Positions 51,930 to 60,130 of a DNA stretch of 64,000 nucleotides are shown one piece after another. The stretch comes from Candidatus Avedoeria danica (GTDB taxonomy: Bacteria; Chloroflexota; Anaerolineae; Epilineales; Epilineaceae): NCBI GenBank assembly GCA_016703025.1, contig JADJCV010000004.1, forward strand, positions 2,359,501 through 2,423,500. Reading direction: 5' to 3'. Numbering within the stretch: position 1 is the stretch's first letter; each line of letters opens with the position of its first letter. The notes under the pieces are model-generated. The model did no database searches. It had not been told where the DNA came from and was given only the letters and a program-made list of their open reading frames with translations. The translations under genes and the position numbers were made by a program.

Positions 51930-52799
51930 CTAATTGAGTTCAATCTTCTGAGTGGACCCGGCCACGCGCCGCCGCCAATCCTCCAACCATGCCAGGACGT
52001 CGGGCAGGCGATCGGCCCTGATGTTCCGATACGACGACACCCCGAATCGCCGACAGAGCTCTCCAAACACGGCCTGATAAGGGTTTCGCCCGCCTGCCGC
52101 GGCGTCGGTCAGCAGCGCCGCCAACGCTTTGACGGCTTGCGACACTTCGGCCGCTTGGTCCTCTGTGACGACAGCACCGCCGGATAGCTTGCGCTCGACT
52201 GCGGTCAGCCGCCGGCCGACGTCCCCCACCACAAGCGCGGCGCGGTCTAGTCGGTCCTCAGTCGAGCCGACGCGGCCCTCGAGCGCTATTTGTTGCTCCG
52301 CCAGTGCGGCGACGGCCAGCGCCATACTCCGCACTTGGGCGAGCGGCGACGCGCCCGCCGGCGGCGCTTCCGGCGCAGTGCCTAGGGCGCCCGCGTTGAA
52401 CGCTCGCCAGAGCACGCCGAACGCTTCCCGGCGGTAGAGGGTCAGCCGTTCGCGTAGCTCCGGCTTGACGCGCGACACGTCGACCCCGAACAACCAACCG
52501 TGCAGGAATTCGACAGGTAGGGCGAGCATATCCTGAGTTCGCCGCGCCCGGCTCGACGGCATGTGAGTTCGTGTGACACGAACGAACATCACCACGGCCG
52601 ACAAGACAGCATCCCGCCGGATGCGCTCTGTCTGCGCTGGCCACGTCAAGCCAAGGTAATCCGCCAAGGTCCGAACCGGAACATAGATCGTCGGCTGTCC
52701 GTCTGGACCGGGCGCGAGAACGGCCGTCAGGCGATCCCCGTGGAATTCGATTGTGCGCTCGTCAAGGGGTGCCAGGGGGGCGGGTTTGTCTGTGGTCAT
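51930..52799 (-). CDS. Phage-type antirepressor (P22_AR_N-like)
   Basis: 289 residues. The N-terminal half matches the P22 antirepressor N-domain: IEFHGDRLTAVL, YVPVRTLADYLGLTWPAQTERIRRD, MLALPVEFLHGWLFGVDVSRVKPELRERL. A coiled segment and a C-terminal ORF6C-like region follow (YQAVFGELCRRFGVSSYRNI). Such proteins in phages inactivate repressors or act as DNA-binding switches. It is the first sign of an integrated mobile element at this locus; no integrase is present. A 24-bp palindrome lies 60 bases upstream. Confidence 0.82.
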   Translation of the reverse strand: MTTDKPAPLAPLDERTIEFHGDRLTAVLAPGPDGQPTIYVPVRTLADYLGLTWPAQTERIRRDAVLSAVVMFVRVTRTHMPSSRARRTQDMLALPVEFLHGWLFGVDVSRVKPELRERLTLYRREAFGVLWRAFNAGALGTAPEAPPAGASPLAQVRSMALAVAALAEQQIALEGRVGSTEDRLDRAALVVGDVGRRLTAVERKLSGGAVVTEDQAAEVSQAVKALAALLTDAAAGGRNPYQAVFGELCRRFGVSSYRNIRADRLPDVLAWLEDWRRRVAGSTQKIELN

Positions 52800-52858
52800 C
52801 GGTGGGAGCCTCCCGGCCCGGTGCGATTCTCCGGCCGCGACGTCGGGCGGTTTAGCGT

Positions 52859-52882
52859 CAATCTACCGACGTCGGTAGATTG
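52859..52882. promoter_or_regulatory. 24-bp perfect palindromic operator candidate
   Basis: CAATCTACCGAC / GTCGGTAGATTG is a perfect 24-base palindrome, ending 60 bases upstream of the antirepressor start. Perfect symmetry of this length and its position suggest the binding site of a dimeric repressor for the element. Confidence 0.75.
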
Positions 52883-52914
52883 TGCGAGCGGCGGCCGGTT
52901 CGGTTTCCATCGTC

Positions 52915-53262
52915 CTACGCTACGCGGGGCGCGGCGTCAGAGGCGGCGACGTCGTCGGCGGCCGGTTGCATTGTCGCGGCCCGAGCGGCGGCATGCTCGA
53001 GGGGGGCGATGGCAGCCGGGCGCGTGCGCCATGCCTCGAGTTCGGCCACGTCGCCGGCGGTCGCAACGCCTGTAGCCGCGGCGGCCCGGTTCCGCCAACC
53101 CCACGCGGGCGACAGGATCGCACGGGCGAACGCCTGCGCCTGCTGGCCGATCTTGCGCGCCGCCTTGCCCCGTAGGTTCTGACGCTCGGGCGCCAGCCGG
53201 GCGAGCGCGGCCAGTGCGAAGTCATCGCCGCGTTCAATCGCCGCGGCCGCCTCTGCGGTCAT
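52915..53262 (-). CDS. Hypothetical small protein of the mobile element
   Basis: 115 residues, Ala-rich and helical (EAAAAIERGDDFALAALARLA, GKAARKIGQQAQAFARAIL). No family recognised and no signal peptide. Its ATG at 53262 overlaps the stop of the upstream replication-like gene (ATGA), so both belong to one transcription unit that ends before the 24-bp palindrome. Confidence 0.55.
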   Translation of the reverse strand: MTAEAAAAIERGDDFALAALARLAPERQNLRGKAARKIGQQAQAFARAILSPAWGWRNRAAAATGVATAGDVAELEAWRTRPAAIAPLEHAAARAATMQPAADDVAASDAAPRVA

Positions 53263-54024
53263 CGTACCACCTGGCCGGGCGCCCACCGCTGCGCCCGGCC
53301 GCCCGCCTCAGTCGGCGGCGCGTCGACCTCGACGGCCAGCCCAATGTCAACGAATAGGCGCACGTGGCGCTTTGCTGTCACGTGCGACAGCCGCGCCAGC
53401 GTCGCCAATTCCTTGTGCGTCGTCGCGGCCCGGCCGAACATCGGCCAAGCGTCGAGCGTGCGCCACGTCTCGCCCCCGATGCCGCGCGCAGCGTTGCTGC
53501 CGGGCGCCACGTTGGGAAGCGACGACGGCCCGACATTCTCGCCGGCGGGCGGCAGGTTCAACCTATAGGCGCCTTTCTGTTGAACGCGGCGCCCGGCTCG
53601 CCTGACACCCCCCCCCCGTCCGTAGTCGTGTGACCGGCTGCGATCGCAGCGCCAATACCCAAGCGATGATGCCGCCGCGCCCGCGCAAGCGGTGCGGATC
53701 GCGCCCGGCGTCCAGCGCCAACGATGAGGCGGCCGGTTCAATCTCTGGCGAACCGGCCCGGCTCGAGGCGGCGCCGAACGCATACAGCACCCGGCGCACA
53801 GAGCCGCGGCGCCGCGGCTGTGCGTCGTCGGCGTCCCGGTGTTTGATCCACCAACGCCACAGCCCTGCCGCATGCTCTGAGCCGTCGTCATCCCAACCGG
53901 ACGGCAGCGGGCAGGCGTTCAGGATCGACAGCTGGACGGGCGCCGCCTGCTGAATCTCGTCAGTCGAGCAACCCTTTAAGCACTTGCGTTGAAGGGGTCT
54001 CCGTAGCATCTTTACCGAACTCAC
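53259..54024 (-). pseudogene. Replication-initiator-like gene broken at a C10 run
   Basis: Two same-strand frames meet at a run of ten C residues (53608-53617). The 5' part (54024 to about 53620) encodes ILNACPLPSGWDDDGSE then GLWRWWIKHRDADD, and the 3' part (about 53610-53259) encodes QQKGAYRLNLPPAGENVGP then a winged-helix-like stretch ELATLARLSHVTAKRHVRLF. Joined, they would make about 250 residues, like replication or regulator proteins of small phages and plasmids, though the family is not certain. Either a sequence error, a slippery run allowing phase variation, or real decay explains the break. Function inferred from context only. Confidence 0.5.
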
Positions 54025-54211
54025 CAGCGAGCGTCCACGGCCTTGCCCTCACGCCGCGGCAGGTCGAACAGTCGACGAGCGCCCGCACGCGGTACCCCCG
54101 CCAACCTACGCCAGTGTTCCTCAAGTTACACGGCGTGTGACGCGAATTGCACTGGCGTGCTTCGCCCGCTGTACGTACGTGTCGCTCGAACCGCACGCAG
54201 TGCCGCCCCGC
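54025..54211. other. Gap upstream of the mobile element genes
   Basis: No gene. It contains a short inverted repeat GTTACACGGCGTGTGAC near 54125 and an alternating TACGTACGTG near 54173, which may be regulatory or origin sequences of the element. Not enough to call either. Confidence 0.35.
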
Positions 54212-55780
54212 CTACGACAACGCCCGCCCGAACCGCCGCCGCCGTTGGCGGCGGACAATCGGGAAGCCCTCGACGAGCGACCACCACGCGATGTAGCTGA
54301 AGCCGAGGGCGAAGGGCAGGACGAAGGCGACGACGCCCCAGGCGTGGCGGTCGACGGCCAGGGCGATGCCGAACCAGGCGTAGGCGGCCAGGCCGGCCTC
54401 GCACACGGATTGGGCGTTGAGCGGCAGCCGGTAGGCGCCCGTGGAAGCGGCGTCGCCGTCGCCGTCACCGTCCTCGCCCGCTTTCGGGGTGCGCTCGAAC
54501 TCGCCTGCGGCGCAGGTCAGCGCCTCGACGACGGCCAGCGCCCCGTTCAGCGACATCCCGGCGGCGACGATCGAGAGGCACGGGTACCACAGCAGGCGGC
54601 GCCACCAGCCGTCCTCGGGGCCGGACACGCTGTCGCCGGGCACGCGGTTGCCGGACAGACTGTACTGGCCGAGGCCGACGAGGACCGGCATCGTCAGGGC
54701 CAGCAGCGAGAAGGCGAACAGGAGCGGATGGAAGCGCGGCCGCCAGACGGCCAGGAGCGGCGCCCCGAGGAAGAGCAGGACGAGCATCGGCTGGACGAAG
54801 TACGTCGACAGGCTGGCGACAGCGTGCAGGCGCTTGGGCAGCGGCCAGTCGGAACGGGCGATTCGGCGGACGAGGCGGCGCCAGCACTGCACCGTGCCCT
54901 TGGCCCAGCGGTGCTGCTGGCGCTTGAAGGCCAGCACCGTCGCCGGCAGCTCCGCCGGCGCCTCGTGCTCGGGCAGCATGACGATCCGCAGCCCCGCCAG
55001 CTGCGCGCGGTAGCTAAGGTCGACGTCCTCGCACAGCGTGTCGCCCGACCAGCCGCCGGCGGCGTCAATCGCGGCGCGGCGCCAGACGCCGGCGCTGCCG
55101 TTGAAGTGCAATGCCAAGCCGGCGCGGCTGCGCGCGGTCTGCTCGACGCCGAAGTAGCCGTCCAAGCTGAGCGCCTGGACGCGCGTCAACACGTTCTGCT
55201 CGCGGTTCAGGTGGCCCCAGCGGGTCTGCACCGCAGCGACGCCGTCCGTCAGGTGCGGCATGACGTGCAGCAGCCAGTCCGCCGGCGGACGGAAGTCGGC
55301 GTCGAACACGGCCAGCGCGTCGCCCTTGGCTGCGGCAATCGCCTCGCCGAGCGCGCCGCCCTTGAAGCCCCGCCGGTCCGCCCGCCGCACGACGGCCACG
55401 TCCACGCCGCGCGCCCGCCACCGCCGCGCCGCCTCGTCGACGACGGCGCGCGTGTCGTCCGTGGAGTCGTCGACGACCTGGACCTCGAACCGCTCGGGCG
55501 GCCACCGGAGGGCGCACGCGGCGTCGATGGCACGCGCGGCCACGTGGCGCTCGTTGTAGATCGGCAGCTGGACGGTGACGTACGGGGCAGCCCCTGCAAC
55601 CGTCCCTTGGGTCCCTTTGGTCCCTTCCCTCGTCCCTCGCCCGCCGGTCCGGAACCACAACACAACGTGCACCGCCGCCCGCAGCGAGAACAGCGCAACG
55701 ACGCCGAAGCCGACGGTGTAGAGGACGGTCAGGAACGTCGCCATCGCCGGGTGGGCGAGGGCGGGTGCGAGATCGGTCAT
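54212..55780 (-). CDS. Processive family-2 glycosyltransferase (cellulose synthase-like)
   Basis: 522 residues. Domain order: an N-terminal transmembrane helix (about 15-38), the GT2 catalytic domain with VQLPIYNE, VVDDSTDDT, the metal-binding DAD (VFDADFRPP), LCEDVDLSYRA and the processive-type QQHRWAKG, then four or five C-terminal helices. It should polymerise a beta-linked sugar, probably for an extracellular polysaccharide such as glucomannan, but the donor cannot be told. The frame ends 3' with an Arg-rich cytoplasmic tail. It follows the NnrS-like pair on the same strand with a gap of about 85 bases. Confidence 0.88.
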   Translation of the reverse strand: MTDLAPALAHPAMATFLTVLYTVGFGVVALFSLRAAVHVVLWFRTGGRGTREGTKGTQGTVAGAAPYVTVQLPIYNERHVAARAIDAACALRWPPERFEVQVVDDSTDDTRAVVDEAARRWRARGVDVAVVRRADRRGFKGGALGEAIAAAKGDALAVFDADFRPPADWLLHVMPHLTDGVAAVQTRWGHLNREQNVLTRVQALSLDGYFGVEQTARSRAGLALHFNGSAGVWRRAAIDAAGGWSGDTLCEDVDLSYRAQLAGLRIVMLPEHEAPAELPATVLAFKRQQHRWAKGTVQCWRRLVRRIARSDWPLPKRLHAVASLSTYFVQPMLVLLFLGAPLLAVWRPRFHPLLFAFSLLALTMPVLVGLGQYSLSGNRVPGDSVSGPEDGWWRRLLWYPCLSIVAAGMSLNGALAVVEALTCAAGEFERTPKAGEDGDGDGDAASTGAYRLPLNAQSVCEAGLAAYAWFGIALAVDRHAWGVVAFVLPFALGFSYIAWWSLVEGFPIVRRQRRRRFGRALS

Positions 55781-55864
55781 GGCGGGCGGCCCGTTTGGCG
55801 CGGCTGGAGGCGGGGCAAGGAGACGATGATACCCCAGCCCGCACCGCGCGCGGCCGCTCGAACG

Positions 55865-56266
55865 TCAGCGCCGGGCGAGCAGCAGCTCCCCGATCAGGAC
55901 GATGAACCCTCCCGCCGCCACCGCCTGCGCGATGCCGCCCGCGAGCAGCATGCCGCGCGCGATGTCCATGCGCTGCCACGCGGCCAGCCAGCCGGCGGCC
56001 GACAGGAAGACACCGACCGGCGCGGCGATCGCGACCGCGCGCACGAGTCGCAGCCGGCGGAGCGGCCGGCCGGCGAAGCGCGGCACGATGAACAGCCCGA
56101 CGCCGTAGATCATCAGCGTCACGAAGCCCCAGACGTTCAGCTCGACGTGCATCGGCCGGAGCGCGGCGCCGAGCGGGCGGTCCAGCGTGAACAGGACGCC
56201 GAGCGTCAGCCCGCACGCCAGCGACGCGAACGCGGATCGCAGCAGGAGGCGCGACGGACCGGTCAT
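55865..56266 (-). CDS. Small NnrS-like/cbb3-type membrane protein
   Basis: 133 residues with four predicted helices. The segment RPMHVELNVWGFVTLMIYGV has the His residues common in NnrS-like and heme-copper-oxidase-related small subunits. The start ATG at 56266 overlaps the stop of the upstream NnrS-like gene. It probably works with that gene in NO or O2 response, but this is inference. Confidence 0.6.
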   Translation of the reverse strand: MTGPSRLLLRSAFASLACGLTLGVLFTLDRPLGAALRPMHVELNVWGFVTLMIYGVGLFIVPRFAGRPLRRLRLVRAVAIAAPVGVFLSAAGWLAAWQRMDIARGMLLAGGIAQAVAAGGFIVLIGELLLARR

Positions 56267-57102
56267 CGCCGCACCTCGATCGAGCCCGGCGCGATCGGCG
56301 CATCGGGGCGGCGCGGTACGGCCAGCGACGGCCGGACGGCCGCGGCGAACAGGACCATCGCCAGCGCCATGAGCAGCCCGCCGGCGACGAAGACGTCAGG
56401 CCAGCCCCAGCCGAGCGCCGGGACGATCAGCGCCACCGCCAGCGCATGGACCGCCAGCTGCAGCCTCACGAGGCCGACGGACCGGATCGGCCGGCCGCTC
56501 GTGCGCGGCAGGACGTGGTAGCCGACGCCGACGACCATGCCGAGCACCCAGCCGAGCGTCGACAGATGCACGGCCGCGAGCCGCCACTCCGGCGCAAGCC
56601 GTCCGGCATCGGCGGCCGCCAGCAGCGCCAAGCCGGCGGGCAGCGCCGCGCCGGCCGCGCTCGTCGCGCGCGACGCGAGCCGGTCGACCTGTCGCTGGGC
56701 GGGCAAGGTCACGCTCGGCCCCGTCGGGCGGCGGCGACCGCGGAAGACGAGCGCCATGACGTTCACGAGGAACAGCGCGCCGACGGCGGCCTGCAGCCCC
56801 GTGGTCCACGGCACGAGCGTCGGGCGGGCGAGGTCGGCGGCGGTCGCGGCGGCGGTGGACAGGGCGAAGAGCACGGCGTGCGACGTGGACAGCACGGGCC
56901 ACGGGAAATCGCGCGCCAGGAAGGCGGGCATCGCATGATAGGAGACGGCCAGGATGAAGCCGGTGATCCAACCGAACAGCAGCAGCCGGACCATCGGCGC
57001 CCACAACACCTGTTCGCCCGCCAGCACGCCGACGTGGAGCGCCGTGGCGCCCGCCAACGCGGCCAGCGCGGTCAGGCCGAACACGCGCGTGGCGGTGCTC
57101 AC
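56263..57102 (-). CDS. NnrS-like membrane protein
   Basis: 279 residues with seven or eight transmembrane helices. His-bearing motifs ALHVGVLAGEQ, AVSYHAMPAFL, AVHLSTLGWVLGM and GYHVLPRTSGRP resemble the NnrS family, whose members associate with nitric oxide defence and bind heme and copper. The start is a GTG at 57102 whose GTGA overlaps the DUF542 stop. The frame is open to 57219 but lies within the DUF542 gene. Confidence 0.65.
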   Translation of the reverse strand: MSTATRVFGLTALAALAGATALHVGVLAGEQVLWAPMVRLLLFGWITGFILAVSYHAMPAFLARDFPWPVLSTSHAVLFALSTAAATAADLARPTLVPWTTGLQAAVGALFLVNVMALVFRGRRRPTGPSVTLPAQRQVDRLASRATSAAGAALPAGLALLAAADAGRLAPEWRLAAVHLSTLGWVLGMVVGVGYHVLPRTSGRPIRSVGLVRLQLAVHALAVALIVPALGWGWPDVFVAGGLLMALAMVLFAAAVRPSLAVPRRPDAPIAPGSIEVRR

Positions 57103-57320
57103 GGGATCGCAGCCCCCGCGCCCACCGCGAGCGCGGCGGTCAGCTCGGCGACGAGCGCGTCCAAGTCGAGCCCGTGCTGCTCGGCCGCCTGGCGAAGGGT
57201 CAGCGGGCCGCCGCAGCAAAGGTCGAGGCCGTGGCCGGCCAGGACGGGCATGAGCCCGGGGTGACGTTCGACGACGTCATTGATGGTGAGGGTCGGCTCG
57301 ATGGATGGGAGATCATTCAT
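57099..57320 (-). CDS. DUF542 (ScdA N-terminal-like) protein
   Basis: 73-residue protein matching the ScdA/RIC N-terminal domain (DUF542): the N-terminus LTINDVVERHPGLMPVL and the CCGGPLTLRQAA motif. In ScdA/YtfE this domain precedes a di-iron hemerythrin-like domain that repairs iron-sulfur clusters damaged by NO; here it stands alone. It is translationally coupled (GTGA) to NnrS-like genes, which supports an NO-response module. The ATG at 57320 gives a normal N-terminus. Confidence 0.85.
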   Translation of the reverse strand: MNDLPSIEPTLTINDVVERHPGLMPVLAGHGLDLCCGGPLTLRQAAEQHGLDLDALVAELTAALAVGAGAAIP

Positions 57321-57435
57321 GGCGTTGCCTCTGCCTTCGTCGGGATCGGCGCACATCGCACGCTGCGGACTTGGGTTGAGCATACGCCGACCTGCCACGC
57401 CCGACATTGCGCCAGCGCACGTTGGGCATTGCGCC

Positions 57436-57510
57436 TGTAGGGACACCCCTTGTGGGTGCCCGTGTCGGTTGTGCGGCGCACGCAGGGCACCCGCAAGGGG
57501 TGCCCCTACA
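57436..57510. repeat. Inverted pair of GTAGGGGCACCCC palindromes
   Basis: Two 26-base elements in opposite orientation: TGTAGGGACACCCCTTGTGG at 57436 on the plus strand and its mirror ending GGGGTGCCCCTACA at 57510. They differ at two or three positions. Each is itself palindromic, and the whole can fold into a large cruciform. The second ends directly at the stop of the DUF951 gene. Related copy at 36473. Confidence 0.88.
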
Positions 57511-57767
57511 TCAACATCCGTGCGTTCCTTCCAGCCGCGACAGGCGGGCCGCGAACCGCTGGCGGTAGACCCGCCGCAGCAAGAGGACCTTCCGATCGCA
57601 CCCGTGCAGCGCAGTCCGATCTCGGCGCCGACCCGGACGACGCGCCACGTGTCCGCCCCGCACGGATGCGGTTTGCGGAGGCGGACGACGTCGCCGAGGC
57701 GGATGTCGTCGGCGGGGTGGCTGTCTTGGGCCGATGGATGCGGAAGGGCGGGGGTGTCGGTTGGCAT
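57511..57767 (-). pseudogene. DUF951-family gene with one-base frameshift
   Basis: The 5' part reads DIRLGDVVRLRKPHPCG then TWRVVRVGAEIGLRCTG, the DUF951 signature. After TG a single missing G moves the frame; one base on, the rest reads CDRKVLLLRRVYRQRFAARL to a stop at 57511. Together they give an 85-residue protein with Cys residues at the normal positions. A sequence error at ACGGGTGC is more likely than decay because both halves are well conserved. DUF951 is a small zinc-ribbon-like family of unknown role. Confidence 0.75.
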
Positions 57768-57926
57768 CGGGGCCAGTATATTGTGTTGCGGACGGAGATT
57801 GCATGGTGGAGATTGCATGGTGTTGGGATGGGGCGTAGCGTTCTGCACTCATCGCCCGTCGATATACGGTGTGCTCGTCCGAGCGCGCCCACCCGGGTCG
57901 ATCCCGTACCCCACGAGGCCAGCCCG

Positions 57927-59628
57927 ATGGCGAACATGGCGAACAATGACCAACGAGCCGCACAGGCCGTGAGCCGCGTCAGCTGGGCACCGGCGATCGC
58001 CGTCGCCGTCGCAGCCATCGCTCTCGCCGCAGTGCGCGATGCGGACGGCCGCGCGGCCGCCCAGGGCCTGCGCACCCAGACGCCCACCGCGACGGCGGTC
58101 GCGGGCCAGGGCATGTGCACGTTCACGGGCGAGCAGGCGCCCGCCGCGAGCGCCGTCGAACGCAACGCGCGGCTGGACGTCGTGATCCGCGTGCGCGGCG
58201 ACTGCCCGGTCGAGGCGCGCGGGCGGGCGGACATCATGCTGCTCGTCGACCGCTCGGGCTCGATGAACGACGGCGGCAAGTTCGACGCGGCCAAGTTGGC
58301 CGTCGAGCAGTTCGTGGACAACGTCGACTTCGGCCGCCACCGCGTCGGCCTCATCCCGTTCAACAGCGACCCGTACGTGGCCCAGCCGCTGACCGATCGC
58401 CCCGACCGCGTGATCCGCGCGCTCGGGCAGATGAGCGCGCCGCAGGGCAGCACGTCGATCGGCGCGGCGATCCGCATGGCCGACGGCGAGTTCGAGGACA
58501 CGGGCCGGCCGATCGCGGTGAAGGTGATCGTGCTCCTGTCCGACGGCATCGAGCCCGCCGCCGAGGGCATCCTGGCCGCGGCCGCCGCGTCGAAGGCGCT
58601 CGGCACGGTGTTCTTCACGATCGGCCTCGGCGCCGACGCGGCGGACGACACGATGATGCAGGTGGCGACGACCCCGGCGCACTACTACCCGGCGCCCGAC
58701 GCGTCGCAGCTGGCCGAGATCTACCAGAAGATCGCGGCGATCATCCTGTCTTTCAGCGTCACGGACGTGCGCGTCCACGAGCGCCTCCAGCCGGCCGCCA
58801 CACCCGCATCGCCGGCCCCCCATCGAGCCGGCCGTGGCGCCGGACGGTCTGCGCACGTGGTGGCGCCCGTTCCTGACCGCGGACGACGCCGTCCTGCCGT
58901 ACGCCGTCCACCTGTCCGCCGACGGCCCACAGCCCGTCAGCGGCGCGCTGTGGGCGGAGTAGCACGGACGGCGACGGCACGCGGCGGCGCTATGGAGATC
59001 CCGCCCGCCGTGGTCGAGGTGATCCCGCCGAACATCCGGACGATCTACCTGCCGTTTCAGCGCCCGCAACTGGTGCTTCCCGGCGGACCGCTACGCCGAC
59101 GTCGCGCTCGTCATCGACGCGTCGTCCAGCATGACGGGCGACAAGCTGGCCCAGGCCGTCGCCGGCGCGAAGGCGTTCGTCGAGCTGCTGGCGCCCCGGC
59201 CCGGCGGCAGCCAGGTGGCCGTCGTGACGTACGACTCGAACAGCCGCGTCGTCCAGCCGCTCACGAGCAACCGGTCCGCCATCGAAGCGGCCCTCGAAAC
59301 GATCCGCCCCGGCAGCGGCACCCGGATCGACCGCGGCATCGTCGCCGGCGCGAACGAGGCGACCGGCCCGGCCCACGACCCCGACCACCGCCCGGTCCTC
59401 GTCCTCCTGACGGACGGCATCCAGGTGGACGCCCGCGAGAGCGTCACAGGCGCCGCCACATTCGCGCGCAGCAAGGGCGCCGCCCTCTACGTCGTCGGCC
59501 TCGGCGACGACGTGGACCTGCCGACGCTGCTGGCGGTGGCGGGCGGGGCGGACGCTGTGGCTGGCGCGGGATCCGGAGGCGTTGGTGGCGATTTATCGGC
59601 GGGTGGGGGGGTGGTGGTTTGTCGGTAG
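57927..59628 (+). pseudogene. Secreted double-VWA protein with several frameshifts
   Basis: A long secreted protein of Chloroflexota type: signal region (APAIAVAVAAIALAAV), a first VWA domain with MIDAS LVDRSGSMNDG and FSNDPYV-like sequences (to about 58820), an intermediate region containing RTIYLPF (about 59040), a second VWA with VIDASSSMTGDKLAQAV and VLLTDGIQVDA (59100-59500). At least five one-base breaks interrupt it, at 58816-58821 (a C6 that should be C7), near 58960, 58997, 59075 and 59550. Each reading resumes with conserved sequence. VWA domains bind metal-dependent ligands; the likely role is adhesion. The C-terminus (VAIYRRVGGWWFVGR) lies in another frame. Confidence 0.65.
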
Positions 59629-59809
59629 GGGGCGGGCGGCCCTGGCTCTCCCTCGGCGGGCTCCCTCTATCCGTCAGCGCCTGCGGCTGCCACCTTTTTC
59701 CCGCGGGGGCGGGAGAAAGGGTCCTGCCTTGGCGAGGGGGGCTGGCATCGGCGTGACGCTTGTAGGCCCTGGGCAGCGCCGGCATCCGGCGTCCGCCTTC
59801 GGATAGATC
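59629..59809. other. Hairpin-rich gap after VWA gene
   Basis: No gene beyond the possible frameshifted C-terminus of the VWA protein. A hairpin CCTTTTTCCCGC..GCGGGAGAAAGG lies near 59690-59717, in the style of the double-hairpin elements. Confidence 0.4.
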
Positions 59810-59857
59810 GTCCTCCCCATCCCCCCGATGGGGAGGACAGGCGCGCTTCAGCGCGCC
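59810..59857. repeat. Double-hairpin REP-like element, copy 2
   Basis: Hairpin one: 12-bp arms GTCCTCCCCATC / GATGGGGAGGAC with a 5-base loop (59810-59838). One A. Hairpin two: 7-bp arms GGCGCGC / GCGCGCC with a TTCA loop (59840-59857). AGGAGGGG follows. Same geometry as copy 1 at 21120 with different stem sequences that still pair. Confidence 0.85.
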
Positions 59858-60060
59858 AGGAGGGGTTTGTTGGCCCAAGGCAGCCACACCCGGTGTTCAC
59901 CCGTCTGCCGCGTCGCTGACGCCGTCGCAGTCCGTGACGCCGCCGACGGCCCAGCCTTCGGCGCCGGAGAGCATGTCGACGGCGAAGATGGCGTTCGACG
60001 CGGTCACTGGAGCGGCCGCGATGATGTCGCCTCGCGCGGGCGCTGGTGTCATCGACTGGT
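59848..60060 (-). pseudogene. BNR/propeller-like remnant with Trp-Leu-Pro end
   Basis: A fragment in two frames. One (about 60050-59902) reads SNAIFAVDMLSGAEGWAVGG, typical of secreted BNR-like repeats, followed by VTDCDGVSDAADG and a stop. One base on, the next frame reads EHRVWLPWANKPLLAR and stops at 59848 inside the double-hairpin repeat. No start or signal peptide is found, so only the 3' end remains. It resembles the end of other secreted proteins in this window. Confidence 0.4.
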
Positions 60061-60130
60061 ACGCTGTCACTGCAGAGTCTATGGATCTCCACCTCTGTCG
60101 GACATCCGAAGCGTGTCCAGCTACAGGGTA

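Noticed and set aside
54120..54185. Iteron-like or replication-origin sequence
   Set aside because: Only one short inverted repeat and one alternating stretch; too little to support an origin.
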